Shown piece after piece: positions 36,801 through 50,700 of a stretch of 64,000 nt of DNA; positions within the stretch are counted from its first letter, which is position 1, and each line of letters opens with the position of its first letter. Both the position numbers and the translations under genes were made by a program. The notes under the pieces were generated by a model. The model was not told the DNA's origin, made no database searches, and saw only the letters and a program-made list of their open reading frames with translations. The stretch comes from Gorsachius magnificus (lineage: Eukaryota > Chordata > Aves > Pelecaniformes > Ardeidae). The stretch spans positions 56,216,602-56,280,601 of the forward strand of contig CM067085.1 of the NCBI GenBank assembly GCA_034008185.1, written 5' to 3'.

Positions 36801-39296
36801 CACATCTGATTGCAAGTTTCTATCAAAATTAAATATTAGGGGTCCTTCTACCCACGAAAAAAACCTGGTTTACTTCAAAACCAATGGAGTTTAATCTAAT
36901 TAAAAGTTAATTGAGTCTTGAAAACTCTTTAAAGGCTTACGCCAGTCTTTGACTGTTTCAGTCATCATTATCCTCCGCCATTTACAAGCAAAAATCTCAC
37001 ATAGATGTCTGTAGCAGGCATAGTGGGCATATGTGTGCTGAGCCTTTGGTGCTATTCTTTCAGGTGCCTCTCAGCCTTAGTGAAGTTTTTACTTTATCTC
37101 TCCATTATATCTTTAGAAGTCTTGTTTCTGAAATAGAATTAAGTCTCTGTGGTGGTCTGACTACTCTCATAATTCCCTCTTGTTATAACAGACCTTGCTG
37201 AACACCAAGATTCTTAAAATGACATATACATTTAACACAACAGAGGGAGGGAAAAAAAAGTAGAGGTTCAGAAGATTACTGGAAAAGTTCTCCTCAACCA
37301 TTAGACAATGTAAACAAAACTGATTAAGTTTCATTGATAATTTCTATCTTTATTTCACTGAGTTATGCAATTGAATATTTGTTAAAGTCTTTGCCCTTTC
37401 TGAAGGAAATCGCCTTTGGCCTATCGTCCATGGAACTCAACAAGAACTTCCCTGCTAGAATTAGGGTGACCCCAAAAGCTTTTGAAGATGAAACTAGGGA
37501 ATGAACCATTGGCTTCAGAATTGCAACCTTCAAATTCGTAATGCTGTATTACATGCAGGAAAGGAATGTATATCAAAATTTTCTTCTTCTTATAACAGTC
37601 CTTTTCTGGTATGTCCTTTTATTAATCTCTCTGCCAACATAGGGTTATTTCTACAGAATAGTGCTCTATTTTCAAACTAGTTTCTGGTTACCTTACCTAA
37701 TTTACAATATTGTTTGAATGTTGATTTCACTCTTACCTGTTACTTTCTGCGACAGACTGCCAAACAGAAGGCCTCTTGACTGGCAAAATATTTTGGGGGA
37801 CATGAAGAGCTGCTTTTGTTTTAGTGGAGGATGGTACACTCTAAAGGACACCAATTCAGAGAAGATTAGACTAATGCTACTGCTCACTGAGATATTTCAT
37901 TGTGCTATGCATTCTAAGGTATAGCAGGCAAATTTAATATTCAGTCTTCCCTTTATTTGTTTGGTCTATGTGTACCTTCTTAGGTAGCCTTTTGATTTCA
38001 GACCAGCTCTCTTCATTAAACAAGCTGTTATTAAAATGCACAAACACACCGTAATTTTCCGTTCTTTCATATGTTTGTATTTTAAGGCAGTAATAGAATT
38101 TACAGCAGTTCTATTAGGATTTTCCCAAGTTCTACATACATGCTTAATTACAAAATGTCCTAATCCAGCTGAAATCAGTTACAAAATCCTGTTATTTTTG
38201 TTGTGAAGAGGAGCGTGTCCGGATTTTTTAGTCTACATTTTTTCTTTAAGCCATATAAAACTTTATATGAGTTGTTTTTTTGTTTTTTTGTTTTTTTTTT
38301 ACTTAACCAGTTGGACCTTTTAAAATGCTATCCTTAATAATATTGTTTATTACACTGCAGTGTTTTTCTTCTTTTCATGATGTGCAATGGACTGTTACAG
38401 GATAATTTTTTAAAATTGTTTTCTATGACATTATCCCACTGACATTTTGCAGATTTGATATAAATTGAAAAAGAATATCCTGAAGGAAATGTATTCTTTA
38501 ACAATCTCGATATGTAAATATATAAACCTTTGTTCTTGCTCTCGTATCCTTCCCTATATATTACTGATGGCCATCTTTGACATTCATACTCCTGATTCAA
38601 CTGATGTAATGGTTGTTTAATTTGTAACCTACAGGTAGTTTGTAAAGATCACTACAACTAACAGTTGAATTTTTAACTTCAAGTAGTGACATTTTTAGAA
38701 GTAAAATCTAAAGGTTCAAAAAAAATCTGTGAGTGGAAGCTGTGTTAACTGTTGAAAGAACAAGGTCTCCACATGATGTTTTTGATGAGATTAAACTAGT
38801 TGATGTCATAGACTTGTAGTTACTTTCCCTAGCAGCCTGATGAAATGCCTGAGTACCTTTTCTATTTTTCCATCTCTCTCAACCAGTTTAATTAAAGGAA
38901 TATGTCATCCTAAAAGTTACACACATTTTAAATCTTTAGATCTCTGGGTTATATACCACAATTACTATGGATTTTCAGAAGAGAGAAGGTTGAATGAAAA
39001 TGAAACTCAGGGGTTTTAAAAGCAGACATGGATCAGACACATAAAGACCAGAATATCAGTTGGGGAATATAATCTGGAACTGGACTAGCAGAACAGTTTG
39101 AATAAAATACCTTTACAGATTTCTGGTAATTAGCTGAAGCAGAACAGCTGGCTAGTTAGAGTTGGGATGATGGAGCTGCGTCCCTTGGAAAATGATACAT
39201 TGTTTTTTTAAGATTTTAAGTTTCAGTATTCTGGCAAATAACGATGTTTTCTAACACTTGGATTCTGAATGTTTTCTTCAAGATAGCATTTTTTGT

Positions 39297-39322
39297 GCTA
39301 GCTTGATCCACATCAAGCTAGC
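39297..39322. repeat. Perfect inverted repeat, 11-bp arms, 4-nt loop
   Basis: GCTAGCTTGAT (39297-39307), loop CCAC, ATCAAGCTAGC (39312-39322). Confidence 0.9.
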
Positions 39323-41718
39323 TTGAATATGTGGAAAAATGGGTGATATTAATTGGGAGTAAAATGACAACAAAACAAATTCAAAGAGTGATTCAGTCAA
39401 GTGGCATCCTAAAGCAAAAGAGAATGATTTGAATGGTTTAAGAACACCACCATAGCTGAGACTAAATTACATTCTACTTAAAATGAGGTCTGTGAATACT
39501 GAATATATAAAACACTTTTAAGCCTAAGGTTGAGCAGAATGAAAACCTGTCATCCAGGAGCAGCCCTGTTGCATATATGGCACAGTAGAATGACAATAAA
39601 AATGTGGTTAGGAAGAGAAGGGAGAATTTGGGATTCAGGATGGAGGATTTATTTAAGGGCTTGTGAACTAGGAAGATGAGGATTGAAGGACATAGGGTAC
39701 AGCAGGAAAAAGGTTACAGGGTCTGGAACATTGGAGGTCACAGGTTACTGGAATATAAATTATGAATCCTTGCACATGTTCTGCTTATACTTTAGCTAGA
39801 GGAATTCCATGGAGATCTGCCTATTACAAAGGGATTGCTGTCTTAACAGAACTGTCATTTCTGCTGAACTAGAAAGGAAGTGTGTAGTCCGCTAGCTAAG
39901 TATAGGTGATGCAAGTGTTATCATGCAATAACACATGGACACACGTCACCCCAGAGTGTTAAAATCTTGCATTTCAGAGTTGCAATGAAGAAAATCCTTC
40001 CAATTACAATTTTAAATCTGTGTGTATGCTCACAGAGACACATGGAAACAAATTGTGTGTAAAATACAATTTTTGCAAAGTTGCTGGTTAATAGTGGGTT
40101 TTTTTAGCTTCCCTGGAGATTTGGAATATTTAGTGAGTGCTGATAATAAATTCATGTATTTCTCATTTATACGTAGAATAGTACGGATATAGTGTCTTTC
40201 TCCTCACCTTCCTTTTTTAAAGAGATTAGTGGATTAACAGAATGCTAAGTAAAAAGTAGGGTATAAGCATGCACTGTGAAATCTTCCCTTCACACGCTGA
40301 CAGTTTAGTTTTGCAATACCTTTTGTTCGTATCAACTGGAGGCTCAACAGAATGAATACTACGGTGTGGTGGTTTACTGTAGAAGGCAAATTCAGACTGC
40401 ACGTCATGGAATTTGTGTTGGTGTGCAATTCCCTCAAGGTCTCAAGAGGTTAGATTAACGTACTAGGGTAATGCATTCTGTAAGCTCCATTCTGATTTAA
40501 GCATGGTATCTAAAGGCTGCTAAAAGAGCGCTGGGACCTGCCCTGTCTGCAAGTAAATGCGTCCTGAGTGCATTCTGTGAGTGTATCATTGGGAAAGACA
40601 GAGTAGAATTCTTCGTGGCACCAGTAACAGAGTTACTAGCCACAGAAACCTGTTTTACTGCTATGAACTTCAATGTAGCAAAGTATGTTAGCTGCACCTT
40701 CATGGCTGAATGTTAGGCTTTCGTGTTTTGCAGCATTTGGCAAGAATCAAAGACAGAACGTACTTTGGTACATCTTCTTGGTATCTGTGTGCTAGCATCT
40801 TACTTCATACATGGCAGAGAAAACTGTAAGTAACCTGAGTGTTAATGTGTGCCACTTTAAATACAGTTTTTATTAGGACATATAATGACAACAACAATAA
40901 TAATTTATTAGTTATTGTTTATTATTATAATATTCCTTGACTATACTTTTCAGTGTCAGATACCTCTGATAGAAAAAAGCATTGCAGTGGATTCAGCAAC
41001 AAAAGTGTAATGCTAAAGGCTCATTTTTCAGGATTTACTTTGCTTCTGATTCCTAGGATTTCACAGTTTCACAGGATATTACAACTTTGTCCCAATAGTC
41101 TTTTATAAGAGCAGGAACTCTAGTTTCCAGTTATAATCTATGCATTTATTAATGTTTACCAAATATAAGATATCCTTTTATAGGAATACATTGGAGATTA
41201 AACTAGAGACTAGCTTTCAGGCATCTATGCCTAATATTAAGCATTTTAAGGTGAGAAAATAGTACTAGAAGTTCCAGTCAGCAAGTTCGTATATCCATTA
41301 TGATTTTATTGCTTACTGTTGTTCTTAAAATGTTAAGGGACATCTGCAGTGCATAAAGCTCAGCCTGGGAGTGTAAAATGCTCTTTTGTCTCTGACTTTT
41401 TATAAGGATGTGAGGCATGTTTCACTTATGAGGCTGGGAAGGAATTTTCTGATCTTTCAGCAGAGTAAAACAAATCCTTATTTTGATGGGTTCCATCTTC
41501 TCTTATGTTTTTGCAGCTCTCTTAAAAAACTTTCTCAGTGTTGCTAAGATTAATACATATTCCAAGAATCTCCCCAAATCATATTTTACCTCCTACTTTG
41601 GTCTCGTTTTGATTTGTCTTTGAGATGCTTCTTCTACACAAGTTATTTTTCAGTCTGTAAAATACTCATGTGTTAAGCATTCACATTAAATATTCATGTC
41701 CACAGTGGGCTGTGATTT

Positions 41719-41739
41719 CCACCACCACCACCACCACCA
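41719..41739. repeat. (CCA)7 microsatellite
   Basis: Seven CCA units directly followed by a run of seven C. Confidence 0.95.
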
Positions 41740-44721
41740 CCCCCCCAGGGAACTGGCATATACTTTTCATGTCATTTGTGTATAAAGTGTGAGCAGTAGT
41801 CTGGAGTTGCTACAAAGTCTGTAAGAGTACCTCTTCCCTCTTAAACAACAGTGAGGATCTGAACCAGCATTTACATTTGACAAACTGCCCAGCTTTTGGA
41901 TCCTGAACATTCTCTTCTTAAGATGCTACTAAGGCCCATGCTAGCATTCTTATAATGGAAGCAGATGTTGGGCTGGGTTAGCACTGAGTAGCCTTTCTTT
42001 TGAACAGCATATTGTTTAGGATGTAGAAAGCATTGTAGAAATGTTCCTATAGGCTTTATCTTTTATAATCACCTCTTCACTAATTCCAAATACGTTATGA
42101 CTGATCCACGTCTAATGTTTCTTATATATGGGTTTTACTCCTATAGCATTTCAGCCTAGACTGAGCATTCAGGACTGTTATTTATGCCATTATGTCCATG
42201 AATTTACATGCAGGATTATATTCTTCAGCTGTTTTGATTCTAAATTGATATACCAACAGCAATAGAAAACGTGTTCTTAATTGCATCACAAACTGGGAAA
42301 TCTGTTATAATAAACTGAGTCTTATACATTGAGCACATAATGTATTTTGCTACTGAAATGCAGGGGGTAATCTGAGCCATCTCTGTGTGCTTTGGAAAGT
42401 AACAACACCTCCTTCTGCAGGAACGGATTGTTTCACAGAAAGACTTCTCTCATAACGCACAGCGCTCTGTGTAGAGGATTGGGAATGCATGTCTGCAGAA
42501 TATCATTGCAAGTTAGCCTGTGTACAGGTTAGAGAGTCACCATGTATCAGCTTTTCCAGGTATCTAGCTAATGGGAAGTTTTTCAGACTTAATCCTCTTA
42601 CATTCAAAATCATTCAAGCAATTTTCAGATCACCATTCCAATTGTATTTTTTTTTATTGTAGCACCTAATAATTAAATGTATAGAGACATTATTTTCTGC
42701 ATCAGTGTAGCAATATCTCACTAATTGTGTATGTTGGAAATGCTGACAAGTTCCTTTTAGGAACAAAAACCTTTATCTAATGTTGGATTACTTAATTATT
42801 AACAGTCTTATTACCTAGGAATAGAACCTGGCTCAATGGATGCAGACCAACTTGGCATAACATGTTGTGCCTTTAGGGGTCTATAGAGACAGAAAACATC
42901 AGTAGTCAGAGCCCCCTTCTTCTGTCTAAGAACACATTTCACTTTGTTTAAACTCAAGCTTTTGATTCCAGAGGATTTTTTATGAAGACAAAATAGAGAA
43001 TATAGTGGAAGTCTGTTTTCTATTAATAAGCAGAAAAAACTTGGAACAAAGGGTCACTTCTGACCATTTTTAAGCAACTGTAAGGGATTTATTTGCTCAA
43101 ATAAATTCGTAAATTAAATCTGCCTGTGTTATCATTTTGTTAATATACTCACTGTTCCAGATACACAGAGCCATTGTTAACACCGGTGAGACTGCAGAGC
43201 ACATCCTACAGTAAATGGCAGTAGTCTCAGAAATGAAGGCAAAATAAATGAAAATGTGGCTGCCTATTAAAATACTGAATCTAATTAACATAATCTTACA
43301 AACTCCACTTGTAACTGTGTTATCTAATGGTTCAAAAACAACCACGGAGAGCTGGTGCTTTGTTCATTATACCCGGCAGAGTGCTGTACACAGACTGCTT
43401 TCAGAAAGGCAGGCATTCGTAATAGTGCATCTTATGTACAGTGTTATATAGACATAAATTTTAACCTCTGTTAAAGCAGCAATAGTCACGAGTCACCAAA
43501 TCTCCATCTGAATAGTTTTCTTTATACCATTCTTTTTTTCTTTAAAAAGACTATCTCTGCAAGGTGCGTGTATCCATACAGAGAATAGGCAGTGAATTAG
43601 CCAGTGTCTAATGATAAGGCTTTTTAGTCTTATCCATGAGTCACTCATTTTCTGGACAAATCTGTTGTTTGCCTAACATTGTAATTAGTCTAAAGCACAA
43701 TCAATTATTTTTGTATTCAAATATCATACCAGATACTAGTAACCAAGGGCAAAAATTGGTTATGCAATTGGGCAGTTAGACTTTCACACAAAACTCTGTG
43801 TGTGTGGTTCAAAAAACACCCTTTGTAAAGGGAAAATAAAACATTTTCTAGCTTTTGGAAATGAGCGAATCAGGATGTCTGACTTGCAATTTTTAGAAAT
43901 TACTGTAATTTCTTAATGTTATTCAAAGAAGCGGAACTTCATGTGTATACTTCTGTCAGTAGATTACACCAAGGAATACCCTCATAATCACTTACCTGTG
44001 TTTGAACTGACTGACACTACAAAGTTTTTATTCAAATCCCTCTACTCAAATAGAAAGAAAAACATAATTTGCAATGCTACTTACAGTACTCCGTTTACAT
44101 CTAAAAGGAATTTTTACTTTGCTAAATGAATTGTAACTTGAAGGTACAGTATAGAGTATAACAGTTGTTTCCTGGTGGATAATTGTTGGCATAAAAAAAT
44201 AATAGACAATAAGAGCCAATTTTAAATCACTATTTGATCTTAGTTCTTAAGGGAACATCTATGAACATCTATGAATTGTCTCCATTTTGAAGTAATTAAT
44301 CGCATGGGACCAAGCTTCCATCTCACAGAAAATGATAGTCATTATCAAAGGTCAGAGTCCACTAGAGTGCTAAATATTTAGTGGAATAAATTTTGTTAGT
44401 CCTAAAAATATATTGTAGAGGAGTATTAATAGTCTAATTTCCCTTTAACAATAAATTACAACTTGTTCTAGAGCTGAAGGTTATCTTGCTTATTTTATGC
44501 CTTCCCTTTGATTTTGGTATCAGGCTTATGTAGTTTATGGTAATAGCGATGAGGATTTTGTTATTGTTGTCCAAAAAACCAGAAGATTATTTTCAAATTC
44601 CTATGTTCACCTGCAGGAATACAGTTCCTCCTAAAAGAGGGGCTCTAGTTGTAAAAGTCAACTCATCAGCTGCTGAACGTGCTCAACAGGCACGTTGCCA
44701 GAGGGATGCTGAAATGGAAGA

Positions 44722-44739
44722 GTAGTACACGTGTACTAC
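44722..44739. repeat. 18-bp perfect palindrome with a nearby third half-site
   Basis: GTAGTACACGTGTACTAC is its own reverse complement. The half-site GTAGTACAC occurs again at 44752-44760. It contains an E-box-type CACGTG at its centre. Confidence 0.9.
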
Positions 44740-47700
44740 ACCAGGAACAGGGTAGTACACACTGGGAATGGAGTCTCCAAGATGCGAAGAGCCAAAAAGG
44801 GGAGATAAATCTGAGGTAACTGTCCACAAAATTCAAACATCTAAAATGTGGTTTTCAAGACACAAGCTGCATTTTAAAATGTTTAAAAAAAAAGGAAGAA
44901 AAAAAGAAAGGATAGAACCTTATCTTACTGGTTTGCCTTCTGAGAACTGGATAAGTAATCATGACTGAAAAATCAAATATTAGTAACATTTGGGGTTATG
45001 GAACAACATGAGACATGATAGCTATGTACATTTTATGTTGGACATTGACAACCTGTTAAATTAGGATTTTTGGTATCTCATTTTCAGAAAGAATCTTAGC
45101 TCACTAGACAAATTCAGCTAACGGAAACCAGGCAACCATTGGCCATTCTTAGTTTGAATCAGCAGCCATTAGAAAAGGCCTGGTATACAGAGGAGGACAG
45201 ATCTTCAAAACTATGCATTGCTGTTAAGGCTCTGATTACTGCAGTTTCAAGATGGCTTTTGTGAATTCAACACTGGTTTATTCAGAAGGTTGTGGGTCTG
45301 ACTGTCCCCTTGCTTGCAAAGTTATTGAATGCATCTGTACAAATAAAATAGTGGCAAATAGATAATGTACACAAAGTCCAGAATAATCCAGCTTTTGTGT
45401 CCCCCACCTGACATTTTTGTATATGAGAAATGTGTATAATTGTACTTCCTTTCCCAGTAAAAACAGTGCAGTGGTTTAGTTATTAATGGTAAATGCTGAT
45501 AGATAATACCCTCCTTCTGATGATATAAAAGTGTTATTTTAATGTTATTTTAATGATTTATAGAAAAGGTCTCAGATGGTATGGTATCTGCATGCAGCAT
45601 TTTACAGCATAAGATAAACTCGAAAAGGTTGCAATGATATGTAATGATATAAAGCATTTGGGGCTAGAGACTCAGCTAGGAGAAAAAATCATTGGCTATC
45701 TGCGTCTGTCATCCTAGATCAACTGGAGTAAAGCAGGCTAGAAATGGAAACCTCTGGCATTTTCTGATCCTGAGTAGGAAGCATCTGATTCTTATTTCAA
45801 AACAGCACTTTTTCCAGTTAATGCATCATCAAAGACTATATTTTAGATGCTTTTTTTTTTTTCTAAAGTGAGTATGTTCCAGACCAAGCACCCTTCTTAG
45901 CTGGTTTAATAAATAAAAATGTTGGGAAAAGGAGATATTTAACAAAACAGTCACATCAAATATAACTGTATAAGAATAGCTTGCTTTTCTCTATAGTTTC
46001 TCTAGAGTCTTCTGGGACCAATCTCACTCTGACAAAATGTCTCATACCATCGCAGAATAGTTGAGGTTGCTGAGAAATACTCCTCCCACACACTTTCCTC
46101 TTGGTAGTTGTGTCTTTGCTTGGAAATTCCACAGAACTTGTGGCTGCAATAGTCACAGAATAAGAATAAGAAATGGAAGCTGGGAGACAAAAGAACAGTC
46201 ATTATTTCATCTCTAAAGAAGAATTTGGGGGAACAGCTAATAAGTACGTTGAAATGGAAGCCTTAATGAAGCTGTGTAGGTGATCCAAACTACTGGAAAA
46301 CATTGTTTGATGTTTAGAGAAATTTAAAACCTCCACTAGCTATTAGTATTCTTGATCGCATGGCAGAATTGCAGTTTAGCGATCAATTAAGTTGTAGTAT
46401 ATTAACTGTAAACATTTTCAGTCCCCTTTCTGTGGGTAGTTGTTTGACAACTGGCATATTTCAAAATCTGCCTAATAGCCTATGTTGTCACTAGTACCAG
46501 AAGAATGTTAGGTGCAGACCTCTGAAATTTCATCGTATCATGCTGGTCAAACAGATTTTGATTTTTTGTCTAATCTTAAGTGAACATGGACAACATGTTC
46601 AGGCACCACCTCAGGAAAAAAACATTGCACAATTCTTGGACAAGCTGATAGTCAGCTGGGTGTATGACGTGTTGTCATTCTCTTTGTCTTGTGGCTATGA
46701 TGTGGAGAACATCATACTTCTTCAGATACATGACTAATTAGGACAATGCAATAACATTAATTTTAAAGTTTTGGATTCTTAGAGCCTAATTTAGTGCTTG
46801 GTTTTCTTACCACGGTGGAAAAAAAGGTCAGCCTTCTCCATTGGACTGTTACTGACCTCAGGATTCCTAGGCGATTCTCTTTATGGTATGTACCTATGTA
46901 GTGCTTATGGCCAGACTGCTTGGGAAGCAAAGGATCCTGTATGATGGGTAAAATCAGTGCAGAAGTACATAGTACATTGGTCTTCTTGAAACCTCCTTAA
47001 ACCTTTGTCTTTCACTGTGTTGTGTTTTTTCCCCCTCTTCTTTTATCATGTCCTTCAGTAAGACTTGTAGAGGGGATGTTTGGTTTGTGAGCAATGCTGA
47101 ATGATCTCATCTCCACTATAGTCAGTGGCAGTTGTTTTTGAAACTCAGACTGAACGTGGATGGAGAACTGTGACTTGCATGTGAAGATTTGTGTCCCTGC
47201 AACTGTATAAGGAAAAGGGCACTTATGTGATGAGGTGACCCGTTTGTCTCATCTGCCACCTCCTCTTCCCTCTTCACTCTGAAATTTTTTGCAAGTCATG
47301 AGTACTACAAAGGCAGTACTGGATTCAAATATCATTTGGGTTTCAACACTTTGCCTAGTTCGTGAATGTGCCCTGCATGACCATTGCCTCCCTAGTTAGC
47401 CCTGTGAACACTCTGAGTGGAGGCTGTCCACGGACGAATAACCTGAGCACAGTGGTCACAATGTAATTCCAAAACACCCATTGCATATGCTTTTGCCTTT
47501 CCAGAAAAACAAGTAAGTAGTGGAAAGCTGATGGAGAACTACAAGAGAAAAGGAATGTGTGGACACGGTAATGAATTGGAAGAATTGTGTGGGAGTGGTT
47601 AGAAAATGTAGAAGACAGAACATTTCAACTAGTGTCATTTATTCTGCTGTTGAAGCACAAGTTTTTTTGCATGTGTTAATCTTTCTGAAAATTCCAGAGA

Positions 47701-50700
47701 GGGAATGAATTCACACTAGTCTAATGCAGTAGCAAGTATATAGTACCACGAAGAGTTGTTCCCTTGGGTTTGTAGCTTATTGGAGAATTTATTGCACTGT
47801 ACGTTAATGAATATTTGCCTGTTCTGGTTGCTATTTGTTACTGCAGTTCCTATTTTGTGAGTTGATCAAAAACCTATTGCAAAATGTTTTGCTTCAAAAT
47901 CTGGATGATTGTCATGTGATAGAGCAAATGGTTTTTCATTACTGTTAATAACTTTCCACTTGCATTACCAATGCATTGCCAATGCAATCCAAGCCACTGG
48001 TTAGATCTTTCTGAAGTTCTGGATTCTGGGAATTTCTAATGAGGCAAATGATAAGAGTACTTTTGTCATGTACCAGAAAAAAGCTAACTTCTGTGAATGG
48101 CATAATAAGAAATTTTTGGTTAAAACATTTAAAGGAAGGAAAAATTATTTTTTCATATTAGAAAGAAAGAACTTACTGGTCTGGCTGTATGTTACATATT
48201 AAATATTGGAGTAGGGACAGGATTCTTGGTTGATCCACTATGAGCTACCCAAAGGTATACATAATTGTGTTCTTTCTGACAGTAACTTTTACAGCTGCAT
48301 GGAGTACCTTTCTGTTCACATGTAAGGGAATGTCTTCCAGCCTACTGTTCTGCAGCATGGGTCTGAATTTAGATCTCTTGCATCTTGAGTTGGAGAAGTC
48401 TATTTGTTTAGTAGGAGACAGGCACCATCATCTCTTCTGGCATCTGCATTTTTAAGAAAAGAATGCCTCGTTTGGTTTTTTGACAGAAACTCCAGGGAAG
48501 GATGCAGGGCTGTGAATTTTGCCCAGAATTAGATACCCAAGTATCTGTAGAACACTGAGCTGAAGATGTGCTTATTTATTCAGTGTTTTTCTACTGGCAA
48601 GATAATCATCCCCTGCCTCAGCGTGCTGGATGCCCCTATCCTGTTTTGGTAGACTTCTGTTTCACTGCTGTTAGATGGCCTAATGACATAGAGCTGTGGA
48701 TTCCAATGTAAGAACCCAGAGTCCCTCTTTAGCCCTGACTTTAATCACCTAATATTGCCTTTTCTTAAGTTATTTTATTTTCCCCAATAGTTTCTACTTG
48801 TACCATTTCGTTCAACCTAAATTAATGTTTCAAATGCAAAGATAAATATTTTACTTAGTTTTTGGATATTTACTTCATTAATTTGTAATGCTCAAGGCAT
48901 CAGAGCTCATATGCATGTGTGGGCACATGAAGAAACAACCACAGGGATCTCTCCTGCTATGGAAGGTTTCCAACAAACATGACATACATAATCTAGTCTG
49001 TGATTTAATATAGGACCAAGACATTAAAAACTCTAGTACAATTATTTAATGCAGTGATATTGCTAACTCACATTTCAACGTGTGGCATCCATTCACTGAG
49101 ACTTTTATGCTGAATTCTCAGCTTTTAAAAGATGAACACATTTAATTGTTCTGGGAAAAAAAAAAAATCTGTCTGCATGAATGGCTAATAGGAAATAAAA
49201 AAAACCCAAAACCCCAACCCAAAGTCAGAAAAGTTTGTCTTCTTTGGGATTTAAAAATGGAATTCAGGGTGAGTTGTATTCATCCCCTCATTAGCTTTTC
49301 TGACTGAAGGAGGAAAAAACAGAAAGACTCATGCTGTCATGATAAAAGATATTTCAAAGAAGGCCACCATTTAGTATGGCTTACTACACAAGAGAGGAAT
49401 CATAAGTGTGCTTTTATTATAATTGAAATTTATGTGCATACCAGTGTATGATCTCATAACAAACAAGTTATACCCAAATCTTTCAAAGAGGAAAAAAAAA
49501 CGTGGTATGCCTGTAAACCAGTACAAGATTTACTGGAAGAGCTGACTAATGTCAACCTTTTGACTTAATAGACTGCTTCTACACATTTCCATCCTACAGT
49601 AATAATGTATTATTTTATATTATTAGGATCATTAGGCTGTTTCTGCATAAGGACCATTACATGTAACTTACAATGTAGCTTAAAATTGCCTAAAAAAAAT
49701 ATTTTAAATAAAATTAAATTGACTGCTACTAAACAGTAGCACGTCTCAAACATTTATTCGGATTCTTTGCAAAATTAGACTATAAACCTTGCAAAGATTA
49801 AGCTTTCATGTATGTTCAAGAAGTTTCTGCTGCTGAAAGGGATAGATGAATTGTGCAAGAATTTGTGTTACTTCGTTTTTTCCTACTTCTACCCAGAATA
49901 GAAGGCCAGAAGCATCTTCGTATGATTTTTTAGCGAAACATCAAGTGGGATGAATCTCATTCAGTCCTAATACATCCCAAGCATTTAGTAGCAGCCTAAT
50001 TTGTTGGCTTGTGCACTGGTATCTTTGAGCATTGAATTAGCAGATTGTGTACACTTGCCCTAAAGGAGGCATTACTATTGCTGAGGCCTATTATAGGAAT
50101 ACTTTTAATTACTTGAACATACCTATTTACTCCAGTAGAGGGAAGCAGCACATACACCTTTCTAATAAAAATACTATTCCCTCAAAAGGCACACCTATTC
50201 TAGCCACAGGCACTTGTAATTGTTGACCAAACACCAAGGAAGAAACCTGAAGAAACTAATAGTTATTAAGGTAGAAATAGCATTTTGTTAGAGTTGGGTA
50301 ATATATTACTGGCCAAATGCCATGTTAGTTAGCGTACATGTGTGTTTAACACTGTCTGTTCAGGGCCTTCTGTCACTGTACTATAATGAGATTTATTGAA
50401 GCAGCCTTTGACAGAGGTGCAAACTTGAGTAGGAGCACAGTAGAATCACAGGCACTTGGCTTCTCTGCTTTTCTTTTTTTTGCTTGCAGGAAGTCTTGGG
50501 AGTTAAGTATGAGAGTTCAGTCAATGGTTAATATTTTACAAAATATCAACCTACATCCTCATCATATTACTTTTACTTTCGTTTACTGATGCTGGTTATA
50601 TTAAATATCTCATTTGGTAAACATTAGAACCTATCTGTTAAGTTCTGTAATAACAAAATGGGCTGTGACTTCATATCACAGGTATCATTTGTGAACCATA

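Noticed and set aside
40800..40832. Possible alternative first exon: ATGGCAGAGAAAACT before GTAAGTAA
   Set aside because: Good donor but phase 0, whereas exon 57094 requires one carried base. No promoter features nearby.
44537..44725. Small frame with a plausible-looking peptide (KRGALVVKVNSSAAERAQQ)
   Set aside because: No recognised family, no clear splice sites, size expected by chance.
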